DNA of 64,000 nucleotides from Toxorhynchites rutilus septentrionalis (taxonomy: Eukaryota > Arthropoda > Insecta > Diptera > Culicidae), in NCBI RefSeq assembly GCF_029784135.1, contig NC_073744.1, forward strand, positions 80,641,935 to 80,705,934. Direction: 5' to 3'. A model generated the notes under the pieces. That model was not told the DNA's origin, made no database searches, and saw only the letters and a list, made by a program, of their open reading frames with translations. Of this stretch, positions 53,179-64,000 are shown piece by piece; position 1 is the first letter of the stretch; every line of letters begins with the position of its first letter. The position numbers and the translations under genes were made by a program.

Positions 53179-55344
53179 TCAATTTAGTTTCCTAATTCTT
53201 TTAATTTTGTTCTTATGTCTTTTAACGTTTTTTGGGATCTTTATAGTTTTTCCAGTACTCTCTACACATTTTGTCGTCGTGAAACGTGGATCTAGTTTTT
53301 TCCTCGTGGTTTTCTTAATATGAATGTTCTGACCTTCGTTCACTGTTGGTGGTTCTTCTTTGGAGTCATTGTGTTTTGTCATTTTCTTTGAGGTTTTCTG
53401 GAGATTTTTCGTTACGTTCTTGAATAACCTTTGTGAGTGCTCAGCAATCATAGAAGGATCTGTAATATTTTGTTGATTGAAAATAACCTCGTTTGGGGTA
53501 AACGATGTGGCTTGATGTGAGGTGTTGTTATATAGAGAAGTTACAATTTGAATGATCTCTGGGGATTGAAGATCTTTAAATTTATGCTTGTTGGTATTAA
53601 ATATTTCAATTATTGTACTGTGAGTTTTTTCTATTTGTCCATTTGATTCTGAGGATGATGCAAATTCTATATTTGTTCCGAAGTTGGTTAAAAAGTCTCT
53701 TAGTTGAATGCTAGTGAATGCGGCTTCGTGGTCGCAGATTATTCTTTTCGGAGGGCTAAATGTTCTAAAGTATTGTGATAAGGCGTTTCTAATGTCGAAT
53801 AAATTACGTAAGTTTATTTGTATCAGTTGCAGATGTTTTGAGAAAGTGCAAATTAATGATAGGTAGTAGCGTTTGTCAATGCCGAAAATGTCCATATGTA
53901 CTCTTTGGAATGGAGCGTTTTCAATTGGACGTGGTGATATTTTTATGTTATACGGTTTCCCTTCATATTTGTGTTGTGCACAAATTGGGCAGGAATAGAC
54001 GAGACGACGAATTTTCTTCAGCATTCCAGGAAAAAAATAAGAACGCTTTATCTGGCTTTCGACTTCGGAAATGCCTCGATGGGCTCGCTCGTGTTCTTTT
54101 TTTACGATTTCGTCTTGTCTTCGTTCTGAGAGTATATCTTCGACCATGTTTTGCGTAATTACGAAATGACAATCCGAGTTGGAAAAATGTTCTTTGTATA
54201 CTTCTTGGATTGTTTGAAATTGACATTCGGGAGCAAGGATAGCGCTTTGCTTCCCATTGGAACATTCTTTCAAAAAGTTAGTTATGTTTTTGTGATTATA
54301 CTCAGTTGAGCATATAGTGGTTCTTTTGTAATTAGGAAATGTGTTTTCTGTTAAAATTGAATTGAAGCTAGACGTTCTGAATATTATTTGATTTCTGTAG
54401 TTGTTTATAGGTCTTTCAGTGAAATGCATATAGTGATCATCCGATGTTTGAGCTGAATGTACTGTATCAGCATGGGATGAAGGGGTGTTTTTTTCTAATG
54501 ATATTGCGTCTAAAGTGTTTTTGTTTTCTACTTCGTTAATGTTGATTTCTACTGAGTGCGTCAGCGACGACGTTTGTTTTTCCAAAATGATATCTATCAG
54601 TTTTTCTTTTTCTAATTCCGATAAATGTTCAGTCCGAATAAGTTTTGAAATTGTAGCCTTGTCTAATGTTGTTTTAGAGTCCATTGGTATTGGTGACAAT
54701 GTCTCAAAATTATTCACGTTCAGCAACAGTTTTCTAATGTTTTCTGTATTTGGTGGTTCACGATTTTCGGTTCGGACTAGAAAAGTAGTTCTAAAATTTT
54801 GAGCTTGATAAAGTCCAGGCTCAACAATAATTTCTTCTGTGAGTTTTGTTGATTTTCCTACGAACCAATCTCCATTTTTATCGCATGGTACAGTGGTTAG
54901 GTGGTTAAATTGTTCCAACTCGTTGGTAATATAATGTTTGGAAAATTTAATAATTTTGCCATTTATTTCTAATGTGCCGAATTTGTAATTAATTTTCCCA
55001 TTGTATTTCGATAATGTTTTTGAGCCTATTAGTCCGTCAAAAAATGAGTGAAATTCAAGCTCATAAAATAAAAGGGGAGGCATTCCGTCTAATATTTGTG
55101 CTTTTACTTTGGAAGAAATAATACTATTATTTTTCACGCACTCTACTATGAGGGGTTTAATTTTGATTGAATTTTGCAGAATTCCGGGTCTTATTAAATT
55201 TTTATTTGCTCCCGAATCAATGAGAAATTTAAGATTTTTGTTCTCATGTTGTATTTTGAGATATGGTAAATAGTTGTGATCTATTTGTCCGGATCTGTCG
55301 CGGGGATTTCTAAAAAAATTTACATCGATGTTGTTATCGATGTC
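53179..55344 (-). pseudogene. Errantivirus pol: protease joined to integrase, RT/RNase H deleted
   Basis: After the gag stop the same frame opens and runs uninterrupted to 53179. It begins with the aspartic protease (FLIDSGANKNLI at about 55220; substrate-like IGSKTLSKYNGKINYKFG). At residue ~190 of the part from 55137, the sequence EHLSELEKEKLIDIILE, which normally leads into reverse transcriptase, passes directly to QTSSLTHSVEININ. That region normally lies after RNase H. No YxDD or RNase H motif remains, so about 1.2 kb is lost in frame. The integrase is complete: HERAHR...CPIC zinc finger and DDE residues in VHMDIFGID, IICDHEAAFTS and ESNGQIEKTHS. The element cannot reverse-transcribe itself. 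Gag and pol share one frame separated by a TAA, unlike the usual -1 frameshift. Confidence 0.85.
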
Positions 55345-56828
55345 TTAATCGTCTTCGCTATCCAGTAGCTCATGATTGTTAACTCTTTTATTTAAAGTTA
55401 ATTTAGATCTAACTGAACCGATTTCCATTGGTTCAACTGTTGTTTCGGGTGCATCTGGTTTACGTCGTCTAAAGTCTTGTTTTGGTATGTTGTTAAATCT
55501 TGAATGTCCTTGATGTGAATGGCTGTTTTCTTGTCCCGATGAACGAGAAAATCCAGGTTCATTCTTTGGCTTAAAAAATGCAGTTTGTGCGGGTTGAGCT
55601 AAAGGCATATGAGTCAGATTTCTATTAGACTCATTCGACGTGAATTTGCATATGAACGCATATGCGTTTTCAATAGTTTTGGGTTCTGCTGCCTGTACAT
55701 AGCCAAAATATGGTTTCTGTAGTCCACTGACGTACGCTGCTAGGCTGTATTCGTCGATGAAGTCATTTATTGCTTCCCAGTGGGCATTATACTTTGGATT
55801 TTGCTTCGCCAACGATTTTATACTACACACTAGTTGCTTCGTTCTTTGGTAATGTTTGTTCACATTACCGTCCATTTTGTTGTGCCATAACTGGCAATTA
55901 TAAGTGGATAAATCCTGTTTGTCACCGAGCGCTGTTAATAATATGCTCTTTTTTTTTTTTTTTTATATCTTCGCTTATTTTTCGTCGGCCTATTTCCGCC
56001 ACTTTTAGTGCCAATCACCGACATCAGGGAGGCGACTCCACCTGTTCCTACCTATCAGACTCAACAACTCATGAGCCGGGCCAACTTCTTTTACTTCCGC
56101 TCCGAAGGAAGACGTAACCAGAGATTTTTCGCCTCAGAAAATCCCAACGACGCCAGCTGGGATTGAACCCAGGCCGATCGGATTGTGAGGCTGTTACGCT
56201 AACCATACAACCACTGGCGCCGTCATTATAATATGCTCTTAATTTCATTGAATGTGGTAGGGTTTCCGTTTGTGCAAAGAACGTCTTTGGCATGCCCTTC
56301 TATTTTGTTCGATACTGCTGTAAGGTAAATTTGAAAAATATCCGGAGAAACTAAGTTTTCGAATATTCTTAATGTTTTTTCTGCTGTTTCTAACCAGCTT
56401 GCTAATTGCTTTTTATTGCCATTAAAGGATGGCAACATTTTTATTGGATCAGGGATTCGGAAGGGGTCACCTTGGGTAATTTCTCTCCGAATTGAGTCGT
56501 CGGGACGATTTACAGGCGCAGTGTTTATGGTATTCTCAGTTCCGTTTCCCAATTGAGAATCATATACTGCTTGTCTAGCCGTGATATTCTCAATTGCTTG
56601 CATCATACGTGCAAGTTGTTGAGTAATACCATGTAGTGGGTTAATCTCATTTGATTGAGGCTCCGTCATGTTGAGAGTCTCTACGTTTAAATTTAAATTT
56701 TCCACAGGAATATGCGAATATTCCTCCGACTCCGTACTCGTGTCGGATTCGTCGGAACTGGTATCGTTCTTTTTACTTTTAAGAAACGATCCTCTTGTTT
56801 GCTTCAAAACGTCTTTAAATTTGGGCAT
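55345..56828 (-). pseudogene. Errantivirus gag, split by a SINE
   Basis: From ATG 56828 the frame encodes MPKFKDVLKQTRGSFLKSKK and an acidic Ser-rich stretch, then the Gag core (DPIKMLPSFNGNKKQLASWL, IFQIYLTAVSNKIEGHAKDV). It stops at a SINE (55951-56227). Beyond it the frame resumes (AYVSGLQKPYFGYVQAAEPK, DFRRRKPDAPETTVEPMEIG) to TAA 55345. The SINE plus 13 bp duplication adds 290 bp. Subtracting it, both halves fall in one frame of 397 residues, so gag was intact until the SINE arrived. It forms the capsid; this copy is truncated. Confidence 0.85.
55951..56227 (-). mobile_element. tRNA-derived SINE in gag with 13 bp target duplication
   Basis: On minus: A box GTGGTTGTATGGTTAGCGT, B box GGGTTCAATCCC, a ~200 bp body and a poly(A) tail (T run at 55951-55964). 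ATAATATGCTCTT is repeated at 55938-55950 and 56228-56240. Different family from the 46292 SINE. Confidence 0.88.
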
Positions 56829-57292
56829 TAATTATCCCTTTTAGCACAAAGTTTCAAATTGAAATTGAAGAAAACCGTCTATCTTGTAGTGCGGTAATCT
56901 TACAGAGAGCTCGTGTCTATCTTGTAGTGCACTTATCTCACAGTGATGGATTTATTTGTAGTGGCGCGAAATTCTCTCTCTTAGAACGGATTTTCAGCGC
57001 ACTAACAACTAATCATTAATCACTGGCTGGGTTTCTAATTTGATATCACTTATTTCACTTATAGTAAAAGAGAGACAAAAAAAAAGAACTCACCCTTTTT
57101 TTTACAATCGTGTCCTATGGTTCGCGGTGAACGATGCCGGTTTTCCGGATGCCTGCGAGCGGGGGGGTCCTCAACTCTGAACGGCGGATTTAATCCTTCG
57201 GCCGTAGATGCTTGCGCGGAACCACTTTTGATACGCTTTTTTTTTAACGTATTACTTCCACTATTTAACACTCGCACGGTCACTTCACACGA

Positions 57293-57310
57293 TTCCGGAC
57301 GGCTGCGCCA
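57293..57310 (-). promoter_or_regulatory. Errantivirus primer binding site
   Basis: On minus, TGGCGCAGCCGTCCGGAA starts at the last base of the 5' LTR. The TGGCGCAG start fits the serine-tRNA primer sites of errantiviruses such as 17.6 and 297. Confidence 0.6.
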
Positions 57311-57608
57311 ATTATACAGTCATTCGCGGACTGGGATTTCTTTTACACAGACAAGACCGTCGTTTCCAAATGCTCGTATAATACTAGTTTATTTCCATTC
57401 CTTTTACATTGGTGCACCCTGACTCAGAAGGCACATCAGGGGAGATAACTGCTTGTGCTGGTTTTGCTTATCTCAGAATGTGTAGGCTAAGAGAGATAAT
57501 AATGTTTACGAAGGAAACATTCTATGTAAAAGGCAATAAAAGTTTATATCTATCTATGCTATGTTTCTACTGTAATCTATCTTATCCTACAAGCCATGTG
57601 GTATAACT
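57310..57608 (-). repeat. 5' LTR of errantivirus
   Basis: 299 bp, AGTTATACCACATGG...GTATAATT on the element strand; intact and free of the MITE. Confidence 0.88.
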
Positions 57609-57775
57609 ATATTTCCTATCAATTGATGCAAAAAACTTTGCGATCTATTGAGAAATGCTCGAGTTATAAGCGTTCCAAATCTTGCATTTTTTCCTACTAG
57701 TTCAGTGCCCAGATTTTCATGTCACCCCCTATATCTTCCGGTTAGACGTAGTCCTACGTCAAAAGTAGGCAAATT
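57609..57775. repeat. Continuation of the histone-relic duplicate
   Basis: Matches 48870-49028 up to GACGTAGTCCTACGTCAAAAG. After that the other copy has H2B and this one does not. Confidence 0.7.
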
Positions 57776-58089
57776 TTGATTGCTCCTCCACTCATTTAGG
57801 TTCAATTCATTCTGCCAATCGCTGCTAATCCACGACATGGCGTATCACGATAGAAAATTGAATATTAAATTGGTATGAATGAACAGTTTATATTTTATTA
57901 CACATAACTTCATTGATTCGAGAGGTTTTTTGATTTTGACTTACATAAATTTTGTCAGAGAAATCAACGAGTAAGTAATTTGGTCGCGTCTACAGCTCAA
58001 TCTGAAACGAAGAAATGTCATGACGCAAAACAAGGATGAACAAGCGATGTTCATTGTTTCGTATCTAGAACGATACTAAAAGTTTGCCT
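57776..58089. other. Unassigned, partly dispersed repeat
   Basis: 57960-58080 (GGTCGCGTCTACAGCTCAAT onward) matches the reverse complement of 27050-27190. No gene. Confidence 0.4.
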
Positions 58090-58290
58090 CAGCGAGATCA
58101 AATATTTATGCCCTGGCAAATATTTCCCTACGTTGTTGATCTTCTTCTTTTCTTTGTTTACGGAGGCTTTAAATCATTCCCCTTCGTTGTTTGTCGATAG
58201 ATTGCTTGCTATCGACGGCAGGGGTGGGGAAGCTCATAAATGAGCAGAACAAATGTATGGGAAAATTGATATGCTTCTAGTTTTCATCAA
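58090..58290 (-). repeat. Dispersed repeat shared with 3.06-3.30 kb
   Basis: Reverse complement relative of 3060-3295; see GCCTCAGCGAGATC at the left edge and ACAAATGTATGGGAAA at the right. Confidence 0.5.
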
Positions 58291-58562
58291 TTTAAACCGT
58301 TTACAGACCAGAGGATTGTAATATATAGCATAAAAACAAATCTTAGGGAATTCGTTTGGTATGTAAATCGCCAAAATCCGTTCGCGGCGAAAGTAGTTAA
58401 CGCGTGACCTGTTTCCTGATTTGGCACCCTTAATGAAATACGTAGTTGTACGTCAAAAAATCAAGATTATTGTTGATGTCTAAAAAATGATCGAACCTTA
58501 GATTCAACTCCACTTACCAAATTCTGCACAGTAGTCTTTATGCACTTTCTGGACGCTGCAGA

Positions 58563-59449
58563 TCAATTCTTCTTGAACTCTGACATATTTTTGGACACTG
58601 TACCTTCCTTCTTGAACTTGGTCTTGACAATTGCCCAGTAACCATCAATTGACCGCAGCTGGGGGCAGTTAGGTGGGTTGAGGTCTATTTCGACGAACAT
58701 GATGTTGTTTTCCGAAAACCATTGTAGAGTGGATTCGGCATAATGTGCCGATGCCAAATCCGGCCAGAATAGAGGAGGAATCTCGTGCTTTCTATAAACT
58801 TTCTATAACTTTCTATAAAGCAATCTCTTCTTCAGGCATTTTTCCACATAAATTTGAGCATTTATAGTCCCTTTTGTGAAAAAAGTTGACGATCGCATGC
58901 CACACGTGCAAATGGCTCGCCAAACGAGCACTTTTTGGCCGATATTTTTCCATAGCATCAGTCGTATCCGTCAATGGTACACTCTCTCCAATCGAATTGG
59001 TAAAAAATTGAGGTCTCGGCAGCGTTCTGGAATTTTCTTTGACGTATTTTTCGTCATCCATGAGAATGCATTGGTTGGGATTGTTCAAAATACCCTCATA
59101 TAGCTTTCGAGCTCGTGTTTTAACCCCATCATGCTGCTCCGGTGTTTGTTTGGCCAATTTTTGCTTTTTTATAGGTCTTCAGACCATGTCTCTGTTTAAT
59201 CCGCTTAATCATTCCAACACTGGTTTTGAACTTTTTGGTCAAATCACGAATAGATGCAGACCTGTTCTTCTGAATATAATTTACAACTTTTCGGTTCAAT
59301 TCGGGATTACTTGGTCCGGGTTTTCGTCCACTTCTGCTGAGATCCTCAAAAGAACACGCATTAACGAACTTTGCGACGATTCGTTCAACACCTTCTGGAA
59401 AAACTTTAAATTTGCTATTTTGTGGTATGTAACACCCTTTTCGGTGCAC
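58563..59449 (-). pseudogene. ITmD37E-like transposase with Asp as third acidic residue
   Basis: Three minus-strand frames carry one protein. 59449-59129: HTH region (FPEGVERIVAKFVNACSFED, SIRDLTKKFKTSVGMIKRIK). 59157-58813: first Asp in ILMDDEKYVK. 58800-58563: second Asp in FWPDLASAHYAEST, and PQLRSIDGYWAIVK, where the expected Glu of PIE is Asp. Thirty-seven residues separate the last two acidic positions, the DD37 spacing. Two frameshifts inactivate it. A right-hand TIR-like GGAGTGTATCGAAAAGTAGT lies on minus at about 59645 beside a TA. I found no matching left TIR near 58450-58520, so that end may be truncated. Confidence 0.8.
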
Positions 59450-59649
59450 TAATTGTGCAAAATTTTCTTTTTAGTTTCCAAATCAATCCGCGACATTTCG
59501 TAAACAACTTTATGACCGCGACTAAATGTCTTGTAGTTCGATTTTTGACATGTTTAGAAAGCGTGCTCGGATTACACGACAAAAAAAGTTCACCCGTTTG
59601 TGTGTAATAACGTGTTAAATGTTTAAGACTACTTTTCGATACACTCCTA

Positions 59650-61749
59650 TACAGGTTAGATATAGGACAGTATGGAAATACTAAGGTGACCAGAAGAATC
59701 TTTCGAATTGAGCAAATGACCTTCGTGAAATTATCGTGTCTTTATTTTAAATATTCAATTCTACCAACGATTTCCGCATAGAGTGAAGTAGTGTGCTAAT
59801 CCATTTAAGGATACCGTTAGGTGAGAACCAATCGAAAGCAGCTACTACCTACTGCTCCACTAATTCATATCAATTTGCGCCAGCCCACCATTGAGTTTCC
59901 CTAAGATTGCCTCTCGCGTGCGGAACCATCAGATTGAGTCGAAAGTATCGCGTAGACTCGTAGGCCTGTTTTATTCTTAGAGCGCGCATACTTATTGAGC
60001 ATGTTGTTGCGGAAATTCAGTGCGCCTGACCTGGGTTACCTTGGTGGAGCGCCAATTTTTGCTCTGTACTCCATATTTATCGGACATAATTTAAAAATGA
60101 CAGGAAGAAAAAAAACATTTTCGTATTATTATATCGATTAATTTTCGCCTGTCATCACTTTTAGTTATCGCGCGCAAATATTCACACTTTGTGCCGTCTA
60201 GAGGAGGGGCGCAAAGGAATGAAAAAAAATTCTACAGCGTTACCGGAGACGTGATCATTGGAGATAATTGATTGATTGACTGATTTCTGAAGAATTATGC
60301 AAGCGGACTTCCAATTGCTGATCGTGCGTGTGAACATTCTAATTTAAAGAGCGATGGAAAAAAGAGCCAAATTGTTTGGCTGATATTGTGCTTTTTCCAT
60401 GGAATTTAGCCTCTGCGATGTTTTGAACGCGAATTATAATCTGAGGTCGAGTTTTGTTCGTCAATTTGATTGCCTTTTCTCCTTATATAGTGCACATATC
60501 GTATATGTCCATCCAATAACATATCTTGTTCATGGTTGACTCAAAGTGTCGTTTTCTAGTTGAATGATACAAAAAAACATGTCATTGCCTGGAGCATCAA
60601 TCTTGTGAAGATGTGATCAATCCATCGTAAGAATTATCATACTTTTTGTGTCTTTTTTACCAAAGCTACGTATAGGGATTTATTTTCAGGTCGAATATAC
60701 GATCATCAAAAAACTCGTGATTCACAGAATACACTGAGATTCATCTCCATTTTATTACACCAAAAATAATCAATACCGACGAAAATTGACCGAGATACTG
60801 GACTGAATATTCATCTTCAGTTGTCCTGCAATTATTTTCCAGGAGAATGCGGTTTCTAAAAATGACTACAGATTAAACAAAAGAATACAGGAAATACTCA
60901 GAAAAAAATATAGCAAATAAACGAAAGAAAGTTAAGTACAAATTCAATAAGTAGAAAAATCAAACGCATTATTCTAACTGGATGTAAAAGGTCTCTCAAT
61001 AAGAGTGAAAGATTTCAATTGAAATAGGTTGCGCGTCCGCTCACACGGTGCTGGGAGGAGCAGCAATGTTTCTTTATCGCTAATGTAAATGTTGACACTA
61101 TATCTCCGTCATCGTGAATGTGATTTTATCGGTACGCTAGCTAAAAAGGTAGAGAAGCGTATTATCCAAGTTAAGTAAAATAGGTTTTTTTTTGAATTGA
61201 GAAATTCAACGCCAAATCAACCACAAAACAGCAAATTTTGACCGAACCCTTTCCGATTTTCTTTGAAACTTGGTACTATACAAAATCACAATTTTCAATA
61301 TCATATGACTAATTGAAATTAAGTAATTTAAAAAGGCGTCTTCAAAATCGTTGATTTTTCTTTTAAAAAATCGTAACTCAAAATCCAGATGTCTGATTGG
61401 AATATGATGTTTGAAAAAGTTGATGGATAATTAGCAAAATATTTAGACAAAATAACATACACTTTTGGAAAATTTGCTCAAAAATTGAATTAAAATCTTT
61501 TATATCTCAAAACACTTCCTATTCGATATTTATTGAAAAAAAATCTAATTCTACAGAGTTTGCCGTATAGTAGGGCGTATCGGACTATCCAAAATGGAGG
61601 CATGAATTTTCAAAAAATTACGAAATTTCAATACTTTGTGAAATTATAACCATTTAAGAAAAGTAACATGAAAAATAGAATGTACATGCGATTCAACATG
61701 AAAAACTATATATAACGATTTATCCTAGGACCAACCGTTATCGAGGTAT
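59650..61749. other. Unassigned AT-rich stretch
   Basis: No gene supported. Homopolymer runs and weak hairpins only. Confidence 0.4.
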
Positions 61750-61755
61750 AACTGT

Positions 61756-61899
61756 TTGACGATAAAAAGTGTGCAATCTGTGGGGACTCCAAGGCCATTG
61801 ATCCAACACACCAGTGCCGGTGGCTGCATTCAGTTTGTGGACAAAACTGCATCGGCAAAATGAGGACAAAATTTCGGTATCGTGAGAATAAAAATTAAA
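61756..61899 (+). other. Short Cys/His-rich open frame
   Basis: A 48-codon frame opening after a stop reads KKCAICGDSKAIDPTHQCRW, then LHSVCGQNC and a basic end. The C-x2-C, H-x-C, H-x3-C spacing could bind zinc. There is no ATG, no visible splice context and no relative in the window. It might be an exon remnant; I do not assign a family. Confidence 0.2.
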
Positions 61900-62440
61900 T
61901 CCATTGGCGTTTTTCAGGGTCTTTCACAAAAGAGTTATTAAAAGTTATCTTCGATACTTAAATTTTTACAAATTCCACATTAAAAGCAGCTTCACAGTAC
62001 AAGCAATTGTTTAATGCATTTATTGCAAGCCGTATGGGAAAAAGAAATTTTCTAATATTGAGTTGTGTTAGTCAATTGAGGTGAAAATTCGTTCCATTGC
62101 GATTGCTATAGTTGCCATCAACAAAATTGATTTCGGATTTCCTTTTCTGCGAAAGATATAGTTGAGTCGACCAAAAAGCGATTAGAGCTGCTAGTACCCA
62201 AAATGGCTTTTTTTCTCATTAGAATGAAATACAATCACAACATGTAATAAGCAAAGCATTTCAGTGTAAGCCACTCCCCTTGTGATACTACCGTCAGTCG
62301 AAATGAATCTGGTTGTTGTTTACCGAAAACATAATTTATTTTCCATCCGCTAAGCAGAACTATTGTGCTGAGGCCATCGTTCTAGCATGTAGCGGCAGAA
62401 GTGGCAGGAGCAGCTGCAGAAGTGCAAAACGCGAACGAGT
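61900..62440. other. Unassigned stretch
   Basis: No gene or repeat recognised. Confidence 0.35.
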
Positions 62441-62873
62441 TATGAAGACTATATATAGTTTCAATTTTTTATCATTAAATTCTTCTTCAAGAAAAATCCG
62501 CAGAAAAAGCAAAAATCAACAGGAAGCGAAGAAAGCAAATTGCACGAAACAGCACACTCGCAACAAAGTGAATAATCAACAACACAGACACAGACGCGCC
62601 GAGAAATCTGATAAGAAACTGGAAAAGTAAAGTTTGCTGGCCCGCCACAAACACAAATTCGGGAAGGGCGAAACAATCAACCCGAACCGAGCAGAAAACC
62701 AGCCACAGAACAATAGTATGAAATCAACGTCAAGTGCAAATTCCATTTCGCCAACACTTGGGGAACCGAATACAGCACCTGGAGCAACATCAACTTCAAA
62801 ACACAACGCAGAACTACCATCTATCGACACCATGCGCCCTCCGCTAATACGTCTCACCGAAAAATCAGCTTAG
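62441..62873 (+). other. Possible promoter, leader and short Ser/Thr-rich frame
   Basis: TATATATAG at 62450-62458 is followed by a CA/GA-rich, T-poor region of about 240 bp resembling an insect 5' leader. An ATG at 62718 then opens MKSTSSANSISPTLGEPNTA and ends EKSA at a TAG (62871). Base composition differs from the surrounding AT-rich DNA. It could be a first exon with the splice donor before the stop, or chance. I see no decisive donor. Confidence 0.2.
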
Positions 62874-64000
62874 GGGGACGGCCGCTTTCTGGAGGCCAGA
62901 CTCCGGGACACTAAAATAATGAATAGTCTGGGGAGGCATCCTCATTGCCATTAATGTAAATTTTTCTTCTGAAGAAATTACAACTGAAAAACATAAAAGA
63001 ATTTGAGCATCAGTAGCAGGCTTCGGTGTACTTTCCACTAGACTAAGCACATAAGAAATCATACGAATTATTTTTTCAGACTGCACAAAGTGTATTGTCA
63101 AAATTAGAACCAGAAGCGAAATTGTACATATATGGCGACTTTATAATAAAGTATACTTTTTAATTGACAACGAAAATTAATCCATTCTACTTCCAGTCTT
63201 CGGCGAAAATGATACTCTACAACAGTCTTCAGGAAACAAACACAGCGCTGCGCTTGAGTTTAAATTTCATCAGCGCGCGCTCAAAGAAAATTCGTATTCT
63301 ATCTTGGTGTGAAGAGCACAAAATTCATAAGCACGACAGCAGTGCTTTCACCATTCATTCAAATTTGAATGAACGAACAGTAAAACAGTTCAGCTGCTCT
63401 GAAACTCTCACACTAACACACCGAGCAACTGATGATTGCGCTGAAGATGCCACGCGAGGGAAAAGAGCGAGAACGAATGTTTCCATGCGTATGTGCTGAA
63501 GAACTTGTACTCATAACGTTAAACAGCTGTGAGAATTTTCGGAGAGAGTCTAGCAATACTCTCTTGTCCTCTGAACGTAGCCTGTAAGCTGTATATTTGG
63601 TTCGGTAGCATATGAGATTCACGGGCCGGTTTGCCGTTGAATCATTCAGATTCAGAGATGGTTACTGAGTCTGAATGTAGATATTTTTCTCTGTCCTATC
63701 AAGCGCATTCCATTTGAGCCAGCTAGAACTAATATATTAGAACTACATGCAACCCGTGGGTCGTTTCTTTAAGTTGTGCGTTCGCTAAATGTGCCTATTT
63801 TAAATGGCTCTTAAACAGGGATTGCGTTGACTAGGCTGCAGCCCATTTGTATATCAATAATAGGCGTCATATTCAATTCGTTCTTTTGATTTCGCTGTTC
63901 TGAAGCTCACTAAGCGAGTGGAATTCGCTAATTGGATTGAATTTCCAGCCTAGTTAGCGAACGAGTATCGTATCGTCGACTTTTTTTAAACATGTTCAAA
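62874..64000. other. Unassigned stretch to window end
   Basis: No gene supported. An imperfect hairpin (CATTCAGATTCAG / CTGAGTCTGAATG) lies at about 63643-63677. Confidence 0.35.

Larger units (their letters stand above)
50730..57608 (-). mobile_element. Errantivirus-type LTR element with env, lacking RT/RNase H
   Basis: LTRs at 57310-57608 (5', minus orientation) and 50730-51378 (3', enlarged by a MITE) start AGTTAT and end ATAATT, as in insect errantiviruses. Target duplication ATAT (50726-50729, 57609-57612). The empty paralogue at 48866-48876 reads GATATATTTCC. Gag, protease, integrase and env are recognisable. The reverse transcriptase and RNase H region is missing. Excluding the MITE the LTRs differ at two positions in 299, so insertion was recent. 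Confidence 0.9.

Noticed and set aside
1..64000. CRISPR arrays, operons, prophage or bacterial features
   Set aside because: Content is eukaryotic throughout. The regular repeats seen are finger exons, MITE ends or minisatellites without unique-spacer structure.

Overview
The window looks like a non-coding, transposon-packed stretch of a mosquito genome, probably Aedes-like. The evidence is the mix of families: tRNA-derived SINEs resembling Feilai, a DD37E IS630-Tc1-mariner element (ITmD37E, described from mosquitoes), a Ty1/copia element primed by the initiator-Met half-tRNA, an insect errantivirus with env, and many TA- or TTAA-flanked MITEs. I see no intact single-copy host gene. The species assignment is inference from element types only.

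Layout. 0.2-1.1 kb: decayed C2H2 zinc-finger gene remnant with about one finger per ~135 bp exon-intron unit. 2.7-4.0 kb: small repeats, a SINE-like piece and the 3' end of a non-LTR retrotransposon. 4.9-5.2 kb: a foldback MITE. 6.8-13.8 kb: two related TA-flanked MITEs (A1, A2) that took later insertions. A1 holds a TTAA-type MITE (B1) and a second TTAA-flanked MITE. A2 holds a complete 1173 bp ITmD37E transposon. A second B copy (B2) lies just downstream. 14.4-18.4 kb: a Tc1-like element split by a CR1/L2-like LINE whose ORF2 is broken by one TAG. 20.1-23.96 kb: a tandem ~1.93 kb duplication. 25.3-26.0 kb: a decayed hAT-dimerisation-domain gene. 28.76-34.48 kb: a MITE split by a complete copia element (4587 bp, 231 bp LTRs, 5 bp target duplication).

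35.9-57.8 kb is built on a relic of histone gene repeats: four broken H2A copies on the minus strand, one broken H2B on the plus strand, and two recognisable histone 3' stem-loops. Into this landed a mariner (36.04-37.26 kb), a Ty3/gypsy element (37.44-44.95 kb), a SINE (46.3 kb) and an errantivirus (50.73-57.61 kb). Paralogous copies in the window preserve empty target sites for the mariner, the SINE and the errantivirus. The errantivirus keeps gag, protease, integrase and an open env frame but has lost reverse transcriptase and RNase H without breaking the reading frame. Its gag was later split by a SINE and its 3' LTR by a Harbinger-type MITE.

58.5-59.45 kb: a decayed minus-strand DD37E-like transposase whose third acidic residue is Asp. 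59.6-64 kb: mostly unassigned AT-rich DNA. There is a small Cys/His-rich frame near 61.8 kb and a possible TATA-plus-leader region near 62.45 kb.

The only working relationships visible are between element parts (LTR, primer site, gag, pol, env; TIRs and transposase) and the order of insertion events. All frames, repeats and spacings were read by eye; no database search was run.
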